NCBI RefSeq assembly: GCF_001522545.3
Contig: NC_031777.1
Location: forward strand, 2,873,886-2,937,885
DNA: 64,000 nt
Reading direction: 5' to 3'
From: Parus major
Taxonomy: Eukaryota; Chordata; Aves; Passeriformes; Paridae
The notes under the pieces: model-generated
Told to the model about the DNA's origin: nothing
The model's database searches: none
What the model saw: only the letters and a program-made list of their open reading frames with translations
Shown here: positions 46,020 to 58,800 of the stretch, piece after piece
How the letters are laid out: each line of letters starts with the position of its first letter
How positions within the stretch are numbered: position 1 is the first letter of the stretch
Made by a program: the position numbers and the translations under genes

Positions 46020-47287
46020 AAACAAAACATCTTGAAATGGGGAGGTGGAAGCACATAGTCACTGTGGTCTGGGGACAGTGGGAGATTTCAGAGGGATCTG
46101 CAATGGGATCACCACTGTAAATCTGCTTCCAGTTTGCTGGTGGGACTCTCAGTTGTTGCTGGGCAATGATCTCCCAGCTGGTGATCCAGAGCCCTTCCAC
46201 AGGCACCAACCCAGGGCTCCACATCCTTTCCCTGCCACGGCCACCACAAGAGTCTGCCACGACCCATTCAGTATTTGAGCACCGTTCGAGAGCCGACTCT
46301 GAGGCAGAGCAAAGCTGTTTTAAGTCGACCCTTGCCAAAAATTATTTTCCAGACACGTTACTACCATGGCTGTGCTGAAACAAGGTCCCCACTGTGCTCT
46401 GGCAGCCGTGGCAGATGTGTGCTGTGACACACAATATCCCCACCGAGGTGGGTGCCCCGAGTGACCGCACCAGGTAGCTCCAGTGCCTCTGCAGGGCTCT
46501 GCTGGAATGCCCTGGGATCTTTTTGGTCCTTGTTTCTGATCCAACAGCCCTCTTCTCAGCAGCTTTCTTCATCTTCCAGTGCTCCAGCACTCATATAACA
46601 GCTCCCCTTCTAACCTGTAATTATGAGCTGTTGGAAGCACTGTTGGATGTCCAACAGGGATGAATCCCGAGTCAGGAAGTTTCTACAACTATTTACTACT
46701 CAGCACTCCAGTTCTTTATCATGTTTTTCTAAAATGTGCCATTTCTTATCAGTGTTAGGGACATCACCCTGAGGAACTTCTCCTGAAAGCAACACCCAAG
46801 AATGTGCCTGTAGCAGGCAGCAAACAGGCAGCACATTGTGTTAGCCCTGCACAGAACATGCTCTGCCTCAGATATCAGGCAGCAGTTTGACAAACTGGGG
46901 TGCTTTTCAGCAGGACCATCAATTCAAGCTGCCCCTGCCATACTCTTCACCATTTATCCTCCCACCCCTCTGCCAGCCTTTCAGATGTGTCAATACCATG
47001 GGCAATAAATTGAATTGCAGAATGGACCTAAATTAAAAATAATCTGGCATCAAAGTAAGTCAGTATATTCTTAACCCAGATTAATGATCCCATCCAATTC
47101 ACCAACTGCCCAGTAGTTGTGCCACAAGGACCAAGTGTGGGAGGAGCACTGGGTGGGAGGGAGGTGGTGGACATTTAAATCGGTGCAGTTCAATTTATAC
47201 CCCTGGAATCTGACTTGCCTTAAAGTAACAAAGAGATGAAAACCCAGATCTCCAAAAATGCCTAAGAATTCAACTTCCTAGAGACCA

Positions 47288-47510
47288 CTAAATGGTTTGG
47301 GTTGGAAGGGACCTTAAAGATCCTTTTATTTCACCTCCCTGACATGGGCAGGGACACCTTCCACTGTCCCACCTTGCTCCAAGCCCTGGCCAACCTGGCC
47401 TTGAACACTTCCAGGGATGTGGCAGCCACATTTTCTCTGGGCACCTTGTGCCAGAGCCTCCCCACCCTCACAGGGAAGAATTTCTTCCCAGATTTCAGGA
47501 TTTTCATGTT
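47288..47510 (-). repeat. CR1 LINE fragment
   Basis: Reverse-complement CR1: ggtttgggttggaagggacc, acatgggcagggacacc, ttgaacacttccagggatg and gaagaatttcttcccag. It is truncated about 35 bases before an oppositely oriented copy. Confidence 0.93.
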
Positions 47511-47544
47511 CTAACATTTTCGTGTTTATGTCCTACAAAAGCAA

Positions 47545-48002
47545 AGAAGGGCAACAAACAGCAACATGTCCAGAGGAGGGAAACAGAGCTGGGGAAGGGG
47601 CTGGAGGACAAGGGAGCTGGGGCTGTGAAGTCTGCAGAAAAAGAGGCTCAGGGGACACCCTATTACTCTCTACAACGAGCTGACAGGCAGTTATAGACAT
47701 GTGGGGGTCAGGCTCTTCTCCCAGGTTAGTAAGTGATGAGACAAGAGGAAATGGCCTCAAGTTGCACTAGGGGAAGTTTCCATTGGGTATGAGGAAAAAT
47801 TTGTTCATGGGAAGGGTTGTCAAGCCATGGACCAGGCTGCCCAGGGAAGTGGGAGAACCACCATTCCTGAAACTGTTCAAAAACCGTGTATGTGGCACTT
47901 GAGGACACAGTTCAGAGGTGAACACTGTGGTGGTGCTGGGGGAACAGTTGGACTTGATGATCTTAGAGTCTTTTCCAACCTTAGCAATTCCATGATTCTA
48001 AC
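47545..48002 (+). repeat. CR1 LINE fragment
   Basis: Sense CR1: acatgtccagaggagggaaa, aggctcttctcccaggttag, ccaggctgcccagggaag, ggacttgatgatcttagag, ending ttccatgattctaa. It lies back to back with the CR1 at 47288-47510. Confidence 0.93.
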
Positions 48003-49705
48003 TAAGACAGCTGGTTCTTTCTGCTTTCCCCCACCACAGAGAGCAGGGCACCAGGCAGGGGACCAGCCTCACAGCAAGCCCAGCTCCTGCTCAAAGCTAC
48101 CTGGTGGTCTGCAGAACATAAAAATATTTTGGAACAGCTGCACTGGATGATGGCAGAGAAGGAATATTGACTGGGACCGCTGCGGCTATTTCTTAAGTCT
48201 TTAAAAACGAAACATCACGGCAGCTATTTAGTATGGCTTTTGAAAGTTCAAATATTGACAGAAGGAAGTTTTCCAAAGGATGCCAGCAGCTTTTGCAGGA
48301 ACCCCAGTAGTCGAAACACTGCGGTGTCAGATGTGGGCAGCAGCACAACCAAGCCCACAAGCTCCACACAGGCAGAACTTCCAGGGCTTTGCCCTCTGCA
48401 AGGCATGCACTGGAGCTGCACTGGAGCTGGGGGTGGCAAGGGCTGCAGGGTGGAAGGGAGAGGCTAAAATACCCCAGGGAACTGCAATCACACTTGCCAA
48501 ATCCTGCATTTTACTGGGAAAGGGAGAGAGTGACTTCACTCTTTACCTCCCCTTCCCCACTTCCCCTGCCCTAAATGGACAGATGTGGCTTTGCAAGAAA
48601 TTAATTACAGATGGAGGTTCAAAAAAATAAAAAATAAAAAAGAAAATAAGGCAACCCCCCTTCCCCACCACCCCCCCCTCAACCACAAGGCTTTTTCCTC
48701 TGCAGACTCGAGGATGGATGGGGCGACCTGGGAAAACTGGCAGATGGAAAACCCATTACAGATGTGAGGTTTGGAGAATAAGGCTGAGGGACAATTTGAG
48801 AGTTGTAAATTTTAACTTTGGGGGTTTAAATGCATTGCTTAGCAACACAAAACAAATAGGAAACAAGGAGCCTCATGAGAGAGATGCTTAAATATTTTAA
48901 AATCCCTATTTGAGCTGAAGACTACATTACCAGAGACCTGAGGGGCTGCTATTCTCAACAGCTACAGTCAAGTCAAAAAGAAAATGAGGACTGTAATCTC
49001 ATTTCCACCCTAAAATTTACATAAATTATTTTGGTCAAGGAAAATAGTTATTTGTTTTTTCCCGTTCCTATTTACAAACTTGAATAAGATCAGAATACCA
49101 AATGAAATTTTAAGAATTTTGCTGCCCATGAAAGATTGTCATAACGTGTTCAAATACAGGCAGGGAAAGTGCTTTACTGGGCATGTATATATTGTATATG
49201 ATCATTGCTACCATATGTCTGACCCTCGCTACATGGTCCAACACCATTTTATGCTGCTGCATAAATCATCTCCTAAAACTCCTGACATCTCAAAGGATGG
49301 CAGGGGCCTCCATCTCCAGGGAGAGAAGGAGAAGGATGAAAAAGAACAGATCACCTGGAAACAAACATTGAACATTTTACACTACTTCTTCGCTATGAAA
49401 AGGGTAAGAGGGAAGGAAAAACAACAACAATAAAAAAAGACATTACCAGATTTGAAAGGTCAAATATTAGTTTTGGCTTTTTGGGGTTTTTTTTCCCCCC
49501 ATCTACTGAAACAGTAGAAATACCAACTAAAGCAAAGTATGAAGCTTCTGAACAAGCCTGTGGCCAAAACCTCACCTTCTGCAGCAAAACACAAAGGAAA
49601 AAATAGTTAAAGACTAAAAAAGAAATTCCTAAGGAACCAAAACTCCTTTCAAAAATCCTCTTCTTCTCAGAGCCTGTAAAAGCAATTCTTCAAATGCATA
49701 CATAC

Positions 49706-49743
<38 letters not shown>

Positions 49744-50267
49744 AGCAAATATCAGGTAGTTCTTTGCCTTATTCTGGGGCATCAGCCCGTGGTGTTACCT
49801 CTGGGGTGTGCTGAGCTGGATGCAGCATGCACTGATCCTCTTTTGAACTGCTGAATGTGACATCATCCTGCTGCTTTCATGAAGGAGGGCCACATCAGTG
49901 GAGCTCAGAAATAACCCAGACATTCCCACTTGGTTTTGCTGCTTGAGCAAGAAGGGATATGGCAGGCTCACAGTTTTGGAGGTTTTTTTTCCTTTTCATT
50001 TTCTTTTGTTTTTTTTTCCTTATCTGAAAAAAGCCAAGCACAGAAGCCCAACCATAAATAATCTGAAATAACTAATGCTTGCAAGAGTTAAAATCAGTAG
50101 GAAAGCTCCTCGGTGGCTTAGAACTCCAGGCCAATAAAACCAGCTGTTCATATAAACACTTAACCTTAAAAATCAATATAAAAACTAGAAGTATAATGGA
50201 TACATCTTGCTTCATCTAATGGCCAGAAATATGGAGAGCAAGGAGTACTTAGAGAAAAGGCATTCTG
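48003..50267. other. noncoding region
   Basis: No coding sequence is recognised. It contains a (TA)n microsatellite at 49711-49738 and several poly-T and poly-A runs. Confidence 0.55.
49711..49738. repeat. (TA)14 microsatellite
   Basis: Fourteen uninterrupted TA units, flanked by T and A runs. Confidence 0.95.
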
Positions 50268-50760
50268 ACATAGAATCATGGAATGGTTTGGGTTGGAAGG
50301 AACTCTAAAGATCTGATCTAAGCCATCCCAATCCTAGTGGACACCTTCCAGTATCTCAGGTTGCTCCAAACCTCATCCAGCCTGGCCTTGGACACTTCCA
50401 GGGATCCAGGGGCAGCCACAGCTTCTCTGGGCACCCTGTGCCAGGGCCTCCCCACCCTCAGAGGGAAGAATTTCCTCCCAATATCCAGTTTAAATCTACT
50501 CTCTGTTAGGTTGAATCCATTCCCCCTTATCCTGTCACTCCACACCCTTGCAAACAGTCTCTCCCCATCTTTCCTGTAGGTTCCCTTCAGGCACTGGAAG
50601 TGAGGTCACCCCAAAGTCTTCTCCTTTCCAGGCTGAACAATCCCAATTCCCTCAGCCTTTCCTCACATCCCCCTGATCATCCTGGTGCCTCTTCTCTGGA
50701 TACCCCCAACAGGTCCATGTCCTTCCCCTGCTGGGACCAGCCCTGCAGGTGGGGAAATAT
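50268..50760 (-). repeat. CR1 LINE fragment (about 490 bp)
   Basis: Reverse-complement CR1: tagaatcatggaatggtttg at the 3' end, then ctggccttggacacttcc, gaagaatttcctcccaatat, cttcaggcactggaag, and upstream sequence to about ctgcaggtgg. It is among the longest CR1 copies in the window. Confidence 0.94.
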
Positions 50761-53700
50761 TTCTGTACACATCCTCAGCAGTTTATAAACACCTGAAATG
50801 ACCAGATGTAAAGACCACGGAGAAGACTCAAAGATCCCACTCCAACTGTGGTTCATCTCCTGGCAGCAAGAGATGTTCAAAATGCAACTAAACGCTGTTT
50901 AGTGGGTGTGCCACAATGATGGTGTAAATCTGCTGTCTGTACACCTGCCTGAAAGGCAACACTAAGCCATGCCTGGAACAGAGGCTTTTGGGAAACAGTT
51001 TGATCTTGGGCCAAAAGAGGAATGTATGAAAATCTCCTCCAGGAAGGATTTCAGATGGATACTTTTAGCTTGGCCAGGGACAGGAGCAGAGACCACAAGC
51101 AGGCTGATGGTAGAAACAGTGAGTGTGGTGGATAAGTGTTCCCTTTTCTCATGCTCTGTTTTCCCATTTCCCTATCCAAACCCATGGCACAGGACTAGCA
51201 AAACTTCTTTCCTCCACTGTCCTTCCAAGACTCTTTTATTTTTTATTTATTTCTTTTGGCTCTGCACATTGAAAAAATGAAGGGGCATCTTTCCAGTCCC
51301 TGAATTATATACTAGGTTATTAAATCACCCACAGATCTCACTTACCAGGCTCAGTTTGCGAAAATACCTATTGCAAAAATCACTTGGTAGACAGCACCAG
51401 CAGATGACCTTAAACAAGGGCCCAGCAGCTCCCAGGAGGTTTTACTACAATCAGTTAAAACTATTTGTCAAGATGGTAAATACATGCCAGAAACTGATGG
51501 TCTCATGTAAGCACAGACTCCCTGCAGCTGCTGGTACCACCCCTAACCTAGGGTAACATTGGCTGGAAAGTTTTCCAAAATTCCCTTGGATAGCTAAAGG
51601 TCTGCTTTTCCAGGATTACAAAGGCATGGAAGCCTGGCATCTTACACTGTAAAAAAAGCCCCAATAATTTCCTTTATTCTACTCTGCAAAATTCCCATGG
51701 GTCTTCTATGCACAACATGGGAAGCAAAATGAAACACAAATTTGTTATTCCCCCTTTGCCAGCAGCTTTTCTTTGCAGTGAAACTTCTTTTCCCATCATG
51801 TTTCCATCACAGAAGTGTTGTGAGACCGGCCTGCTGCAGAACTGCTGCCCAGGCTGGCTTACATTTTTTTGGAAGAGAGTGGCATAGAGAAGGCCCAGTG
51901 AAAGCTGAGCCTCGCTTTGTTGGATTCTTTCCTGGATAAAGGCAGGAGTTCCTAGCAAACCCCACGTGTTTGTGGCCAGAAGGTTCCCTCAGCCAAGGAT
52001 GTGACACCAGGTCACTCGACACAGGGAGCTCAACAAAGGGAAAAAGCCCTCGGAGTTTACTCGTGCTCTTGGCTGAAAACAGGCTGCTAAAAACTGCGCT
52101 GGAATTAAAGGGCATGGTAGTGTGGAAACTGAAATCTCATCAGATATTCCACTGGAAAACAGAAGGAGCAGCTTCTCCAAGCGCGAGGCAGCTCTTGAGG
52201 GAGCGCAGGCCAAGGGGCTGGGCAGGCCTGCCCGCCTGAACAAGTCTCACTTTTCTGGATGCTGCTGAAACTTGCCACTGTTGGTGAAACCCTGGCTTTG
52301 ACATGAGCTTCAGGCAGAGGAGATAAATGTGGGGCAGGAGAGATGACAGGGAAAAAGAGCACGGAGAGAGATAGGAGGGGAAAGGGGCTGCTCTGTTCCC
52401 AAAGCACTGCCTGCCCCATCCCTCGTGAAAAGGCCCCTTCAGCCAGACCTATCTGTCAGCCTCTGACCTGCCTCTCAACATTATGATGCTCTTTGATTTT
52501 ATTCATTCCTGCTGGAGGTTTTGCTTAAATATAAACAGCAGAGCATTTCAGCCGGAATTAAAAAAATACAAATAAAAGAAATGAGAAATTCCCCAAGCCT
52601 CCAGGCACATTTTAAAACACATTAAAAAGGGTACGACAGTACCAGCTTCATACATACCACAGCTGCAGTGACTCGCAGCAAAAGTAAGGAAGGTTGAATG
52701 TGCTAGTGTTTTGTCTTAAAATATGGGCTTCACATTCAGAGAGATCTCTACAACACCAAAAACCTGAAGGAGAGAGTGAGAAATTCAGTGATTCCCATCT
52801 TGATATTTCTGCTTCTCCATGTGCAGGGCAGGCTGGACTCCGGGAGAGCAGAAGCTTTTGTGAGGTCCCCAGGACTCCGGGAAACACAGGCAGCTTTACA
52901 CTAGGATTTACAACCAGTAGGTAAAGAACAACTCCAAAGGTGTTTTATTACTTGTGATGAGGGAATATCAAAGAAGCCACAGGCTACTTTGCCAACTGTT
53001 TGGTGTTACTCCTTTAGTTCTTACTGGCAACCCTCTAGGCTATTGCTCTATTTTTCTTTCCCCCTCCCACTCGCTTATCTTTCATCTCCAATATTAACTC
53101 AATTTCATGTTGGAAATTCATCCGCAGAAATGCTAAAGAAATTCAGCTGCTAAGAGAGAAAAACAGGAAAGAAAAAAGGCAGCAGGTCAAGTATCTGACA
53201 CACACAGAGGCCAGGATGCTACTCCAGCACTTTATCACAACATTGGTTGTGCAAACAGAAGATGAGTTCTTTTAAATGAGTCACCAGTAAAGGCTGAAAG
53301 CTTTTTTGCACAGATTTTGACATTCCTATTATCTGGTTTGAAACATGGCCAAAGGATGATTTTCCTTTGGTAAGCACAGGGCTTTAATGACATGTCCCAC
53401 CTTGTGATTAACAGGAATATCTTGTTTTCTTGATTCTTCTGACACCAAGACCAAACAGTGCTGGAAACTGTGTACATTTACCAAATCCTTCTGCTTTTAG
53501 CATTTTTCAAATACTGCCCAAAATAGTTCAGACTTGCACTGTGATTGGCACATGTACAATCACTCTGGGACACAAAAGATCAAGAAATGTAAGCAAATAT
53601 TGACTGACACTTGTTTGCCCTGTGTGAAAATAAAGAGGCCCAAGCCAGGGCAATTATGTGTTATAGCATCAGTGGAGATGGACTGGCTGCCTGTGTAACT

Positions 53701-55097
53701 TAAACAAAAATAGGGAGAGAGGTGGTCTGTGCTGTTAATCTATACTGGAGGATTTAGAAGCAAATAAAGCTCCATTAATCTTTTCTAGACTTGTATGTAC
53801 AGATGTTTTACTTTTTGTGACACTATTTCAAGTTAAACCCAGATGGTGTAAATCAAGTTGTAATGCTCATTAAAGATATTTTCAAAAAAAATAAAAAAAA
53901 TAAAAAAAAAGAGCATTTATTCCATCCTTTCAGCATTCCAAGCAGTTCAACAGGGCAGAGCACCCAGTCTGAGCAAGGATTGCACATGGCAAGGGAACAC
54001 AGTTCCAGCAGTGGCTCTCTGCAAACAGCTCCTCCAGCCAAGACATCCAGACAGGAGTCACTGGTGTGTGTAAAATGCACCCTATTTCTAAGCTGACAAC
54101 AGCCACAAGGACTGGACCATCTAGGTACATCTTTTTAGAACCAAATGTATTTTTTCCACTCAAAAGTTACAAGGCATTTTGGGAACCAAACCAGAATTTT
54201 TAAAATATTAACCATTTTTCTTATTTTATTTTTTTCTTTTTGTTAATTGTGCCTTCACTAAGAATTCTTCATGTTTATAAAACTGCCTATACATCTTTTC
54301 CATGGATTACACTGTTTATAGTGACTACTAAATTCTACACAGACCACTATGTAAATGACCAGTTAAGCCTGAGCAAACATCCACCTTGTTTTTCCAATCC
54401 CACCATTACTTTTGCATTTTCTCCTGTTTATCTGCTGTCTTGCAATGCCTTTTCTTGGCCTTAAAACCACATTAACTTGCTCCTGCAGTCCTTTCTATAA
54501 GCAAATTGTTTAAAAGAAATACCAATGTTTTTAGGTAATAAAATGTGAAAAAGCAAAACCCCCAAAGATGCAGTCCAGTGTAAATCATGATGGAACACTG
54601 ATAATGAACGAACCCTATTCATGCCAGATAAAGCAACAAATCCTAATTTAACACACCAAATAATTTATCCTTAGCCAGAAAGACACTCAGACATTCAAAC
54701 AGCCGTCTCTGTACATATGGAGAAGCTGCCAAGCCTCCATACTTGAATGATCTCATAGACTCTGGAAAAAAAAATGGAAAAGAAAAACAAAACATTTTAC
54801 CATGCTAGATGAATACACAGTGGCAGGAAAGGACCAAAATGAAAGCATTTTAGTTGTCTGGGTCCTAGCACAGATCTGTAGACAAGTGTGGGGAAAAATT
54901 ATGACCAGAAAGTCACAGAGAAAAAACAGAGCTAAGCAAAACCTTCCTTAAATTTTCTGGCCTGTAATGGTGCTATCTATGAAGCAAAGAGGAATAACCA
55001 CCCCTAAATACCTATTGCTGTTGTTCCCTCCCCAACTCACATCAAGCTTAACTCATAATTCTTTCTGAAACAAGGAAAAGAGGGACTATTTAAAGAG
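50761..55097. other. noncoding region
   Basis: No coding exon is recognised. A-rich simple sequence lies at 53883-53912. A minus-strand AG-flanked stretch near 54690-54765 looked exon-like but matched nothing I know. Confidence 0.5.
53883..53912. repeat. A-rich simple sequence (A8T-like units)
   Basis: Runs of eight or nine A separated by single T bases. It could be a microsatellite or the poly(A) tail of an old retrotransposed sequence; no matching body was recognised. Confidence 0.75.
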
Positions 55098-55365
55098 CAT
55101 GGAGTGACAGGACAAGGGGGAATGGTTTCACACTGATAAAGGGCAGGGGTAGATGGGATATTGGGAAGAAATTCTTCCCTGGGAGGGTGGGGAGACCCTG
55201 GCACAGGATGCCCAGAGAAGCTGTGGCTGCCCCATCCCTGGAAATGTTAGATGGGGCTTGGAGCAACCTGGTGTAGTGGAAGGTGTCTCTGCTCATGGCA
55301 GGAGGTTGGGAGGAGATGAGCTCTAAGGTCCCCTCCAACACAAACCTTTCTGGGATTCTGGGAAA
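55098..55365 (+). repeat. CR1 LINE 3' fragment
   Basis: Sense CR1: gacaggacaagggggaatgg, gggaagaaattcttccctgg, gaagctgtggctgcccc, and an end in ctttctgggattctggg. It is closely similar in extent to the copy at 61128. Confidence 0.93.
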
Positions 55366-55704
55366 AGGTCTGCAGCAAATGATGACCACTGTTGGAGAAG
55401 TTAATGTGTAAAGGCAGTAAAGTTTTCCTCTGAATCACCAGGAAATGGTGATCAGTTTTCACCTACAATGCCTTTTCCTTTTGGTGTGAGGACTGCTGAG
55501 TTAGAAGGGTGAGGAGAGCAGGGGACAACAGGGATACAGGCAAACAAGAGGACATTGATCCATGTGCTGCTACCTAGGAGAAATATCTGTGTGCAGCCCA
55601 CTTGGCTTGGGCTGAGGACTGAGCACAGATAGTTACTGAGCTCAGCTTGGTTCCCAGCTGTGTACACTGGACCTGATCCTCCGCTTGGGTAAATTTCCAG
55701 CTCA

Positions 55705-55840
55705 ATTAGGCTGTGGATGATGACAATTTTACCAGCTGGAGACTGGCTGCATTTGGGGTTTCCAGAAACACCATTAGGCTGTGGATGATGACAATTTTAC
55801 CAGCTGGAGACTGGCTGCATTTGGGGTTTCCAGAAACACC
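55705..55840. repeat. perfect 68-bp tandem duplication
   Basis: The unit starting attaggctgtggatgatgac and ending ccagaaacacc occurs at 55705-55772 and again at 55773-55840 with no differences. The identity of the copies implies a very recent duplication or an assembly artefact. Confidence 0.95.
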
Positions 55841-58800
55841 GCGGTGCCTTTTATCAGGCAGCTGCACATGTCAAACCAGCTCTGAGAGATCACACGAAAT
55901 ACACCTCACCCTGCTCAGGTGAGACACAGGCAAGCAAAAATCTCAGGTTTCAACACCAACTGACCAGTTTGGATTTCAACTTTGTCACTTAGGTCAGAAT
56001 GGGCTGAAATTCCAAATTGTGTGCCACATACTCAAACTCCCAGAACCGAAAAAGTCAATTTTCTTGAAGCCTTACATCCTGTTATCTACCTGTAACTCAG
56101 AATCAGCCCAGCCAGCCCATCCTGCCCCACTGCACACCTGCAGGGACTCCACACTCAGCCCACAGCTCTGGAATCTCTCTCCCCAGTCCTCTCTGCATAA
56201 ATCAAGCAGCAGGGAGGCTCAGAAACATGACGAATACGTTGGCTAGAATATCTCCTGCTGTAAAGACACAGGAGGAAGGGGGATACTAAACTAACCTTGC
56301 CTTGGATGGAAAAGCAGCTGGAATTTAATGTTCTTGGAAGCCAGCCCTGGCTGTTCAGACATGGATCTGCCAGGGAAGTCCCCAGCGGAGGCATCGCTCA
56401 TTCTCCAAAACTAAAACGTCAAGAGAAAGCCCTGGAAATCATTAAGCACTCTGTTCAACATTTCTTGAACAATCTCAGGCAGGAGAAGGGGGAAAAAAAA
56501 AAGTCTCTGGACCAGACAAATTCTCAGTGTTAATATAAAACAGAGGGGGGATCACCAGCAATCTGAAGTGGAATTTTGCTTAATTGTGTCAATCTGAAAT
56601 GATTACAACATCAAACCAGCCAAAAAAAAATATAAAAAAAATAAAAGGGGGAAAAAAAAAAAAAGACAAGGAGGAAAAGAGCAGGAAGAAAGCTAGGAAA
56701 AGAAAGCTAGGAAAAGATAATGAAACAGAAGTGTTTGGCCTGGGCTTTCAGGGTTTTCACTGTCACAGCCCACCCTGTGCAGCTGCCCTGCCCCAGCTAC
56801 ATCCCTCACATGTGGCAAACTGTGCTCGGCCACCAGGAACTCTCAGTGGGAGAGAAATGGTGCTCAAACAGAAGGCAAAAAGAAAACCTTCCCTGGAGAA
56901 GAGCTAGCAGATCCCACAGAAGCTGTGCCTCGCTGGCACAAGCCCCACTTGGAAGTACGTCACTACTTTTTCCTAGGGTTCAAATTAAAAAGAAAGGAGG
57001 TAATTTTACCATCTGCCACAGAAGCACAGCTCTAGAAAAAGCATGTGTGAGATTTAATCCTATACCAATTTAGACAATTACACACCCCAAATGGCTTTTA
57101 TGAAAATACAGCTCTGGAGTTCGTTCTTCCCAGCTCTTCCAGGGTGAGGGAAGATTTTCTCACAGATGTCCTGTTCTCCAAACACTTTGTTAGGGAGGTG
57201 CCTCCCAAATCACTGACACAGGTCAGTGTGTTAATACACACCACAGGCACCACCACCTTCCACTAGAAACACAAAGCATTAAGTCATGTCCACTGAAATA
57301 ACTAAAAACCCACTGGCCATTTCTGTAAGAAGAGATGCAAACTTGGTAAGCAGCAGGTTAAATTGAATAGGATTTTTTGTTTGATGTTGTCCTAAGAAAA
57401 TAAGGATCTGTATTTTATGAGTTGGGTAAATGGGTTGCTTATCATTGGCTGATCCAGTAGGTGCCAGAAACAATTTCTCTTTTTCTGTGTGATTCAGAAA
57501 GCATTTGGCAATCTCTTTTGGATGAAAGCTGTATCAAAGAAAAAAAAATAAATCATGATGTACTCAAGTATCAGACTCTCAGGAGTCTGAGAGTGCTAAC
57601 AAAGATCAACTAAGTGCCCCACATTAGCTAAACTTAATTGTTTTTTTTTTTTTCCATTTAGGATCAGTAACATTTCTTACAATCCTGGAAAACACAGGTA
57701 ACTGTGGTCCTACTGAGGACTGCTGCAGGCTGATGGAGCTGTTAATTCTTGTGGCAACAGAAAAATAGAATTCATTCAGTTCCCTGGATGCTTGGACAGG
57801 TTCTGCCTAAAAAGCTGCTATGGAGCAGATGGAAGGGGCAGGTTTTGAAGCAGGCTGGAAGACAATGACCAGAAGGATCCCCAAAAGCAGCCCTGAGGGA
57901 AGCCTGGCACAGCTGGCCTTGAGGGCTGGGGAAAGAAAGAGAGAATGACAAGTCTGAGGTACTAGTGAGGATTTCCCAAATTTGTTTATGCACGTCTATT
58001 ATTGGACACATTTCAGCAGAAAAGCTAGATATTGTTTAAAAAAAAAAAAACACAACAAAATGAGAAACAGCCTTTGTGTATTGGGATGAGACATCTCTTC
58101 CCAAACCAGGCTTCCAAGCAGGAACTAACCACATTTATTCCAATATCTAGCAGCATACATTGGATTTAAGTTGACAGAAATAAAGAAGTTTTATCCTCCC
58201 ACAAGTTGACTGGTATAGCAATTTTCATCTAAAGCAGCAGCAGATTACCAGGACAAACATATTCACAGGGATTTCCTGTCAAAAAAATCACTCTAATACA
58301 AACTTATTTTAGTGGAAGAAGGGGAAAAAAAGCTCACTAGTCACACCACCAAAATATTATTTCCATTTAAAATGAAGAGCGTGGCAGCTCCAGTTTAATG
58401 GAAATTAAAGTGTGTTGGCACTGTCAACTAACTGCAAACCACTTGAAAGCTTTGTTTAATTTTTAATTTAAAAAATAATACAGGAACAGGACATACTGTC
58501 AATACTCTTACAGATCCAATCCCACTTTCCATGTGTGCTAATGGAACCCTTACAGCTCTTGATTCACATGACTTCAATTTGGGTTACCACAAGAAATGTG
58601 TTATGACTTCAAATCTTCAGCCTGATCTTTTAGGGAAAATTAAAAGAGCATTTTTCTGTAGCTTGTAACTAATTATACAAAGTTATTAGTACAAAATATC
58701 TGTTTTCCATTGCTCTGATTAATCTTTAATACCAACAAAGGAACCAGAGTTCAGCTTTGGAGAAACTGCATCAGTTAAAGTTTATTTTCAGCGTAGCTGA

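Larger units (their letters stand above)
40200..47280. other. noncoding region upstream of FAM20B
   Basis: No coding exon is recognised on either strand. Contents are a CR1 3' remnant (43262-43338) and a 20-bp palindrome (46000-46019). Distal regulatory elements are possible but cannot be seen. Confidence 0.55.

Noticed and set aside
54660..54770. Possible terminal exon of RALGPS2 on the minus strand
   Set aside because: RALGPS2 is the expected next gene, and the stretch has an AG start and an open frame, but it does not match the RALGPS2 PH-domain C-terminus. No other RALGPS2 exon was seen.
55705..55840. CRISPR-like array
   Set aside because: There are only two directly abutting copies with no spacers, in a vertebrate genome. 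It is a plain tandem duplication.
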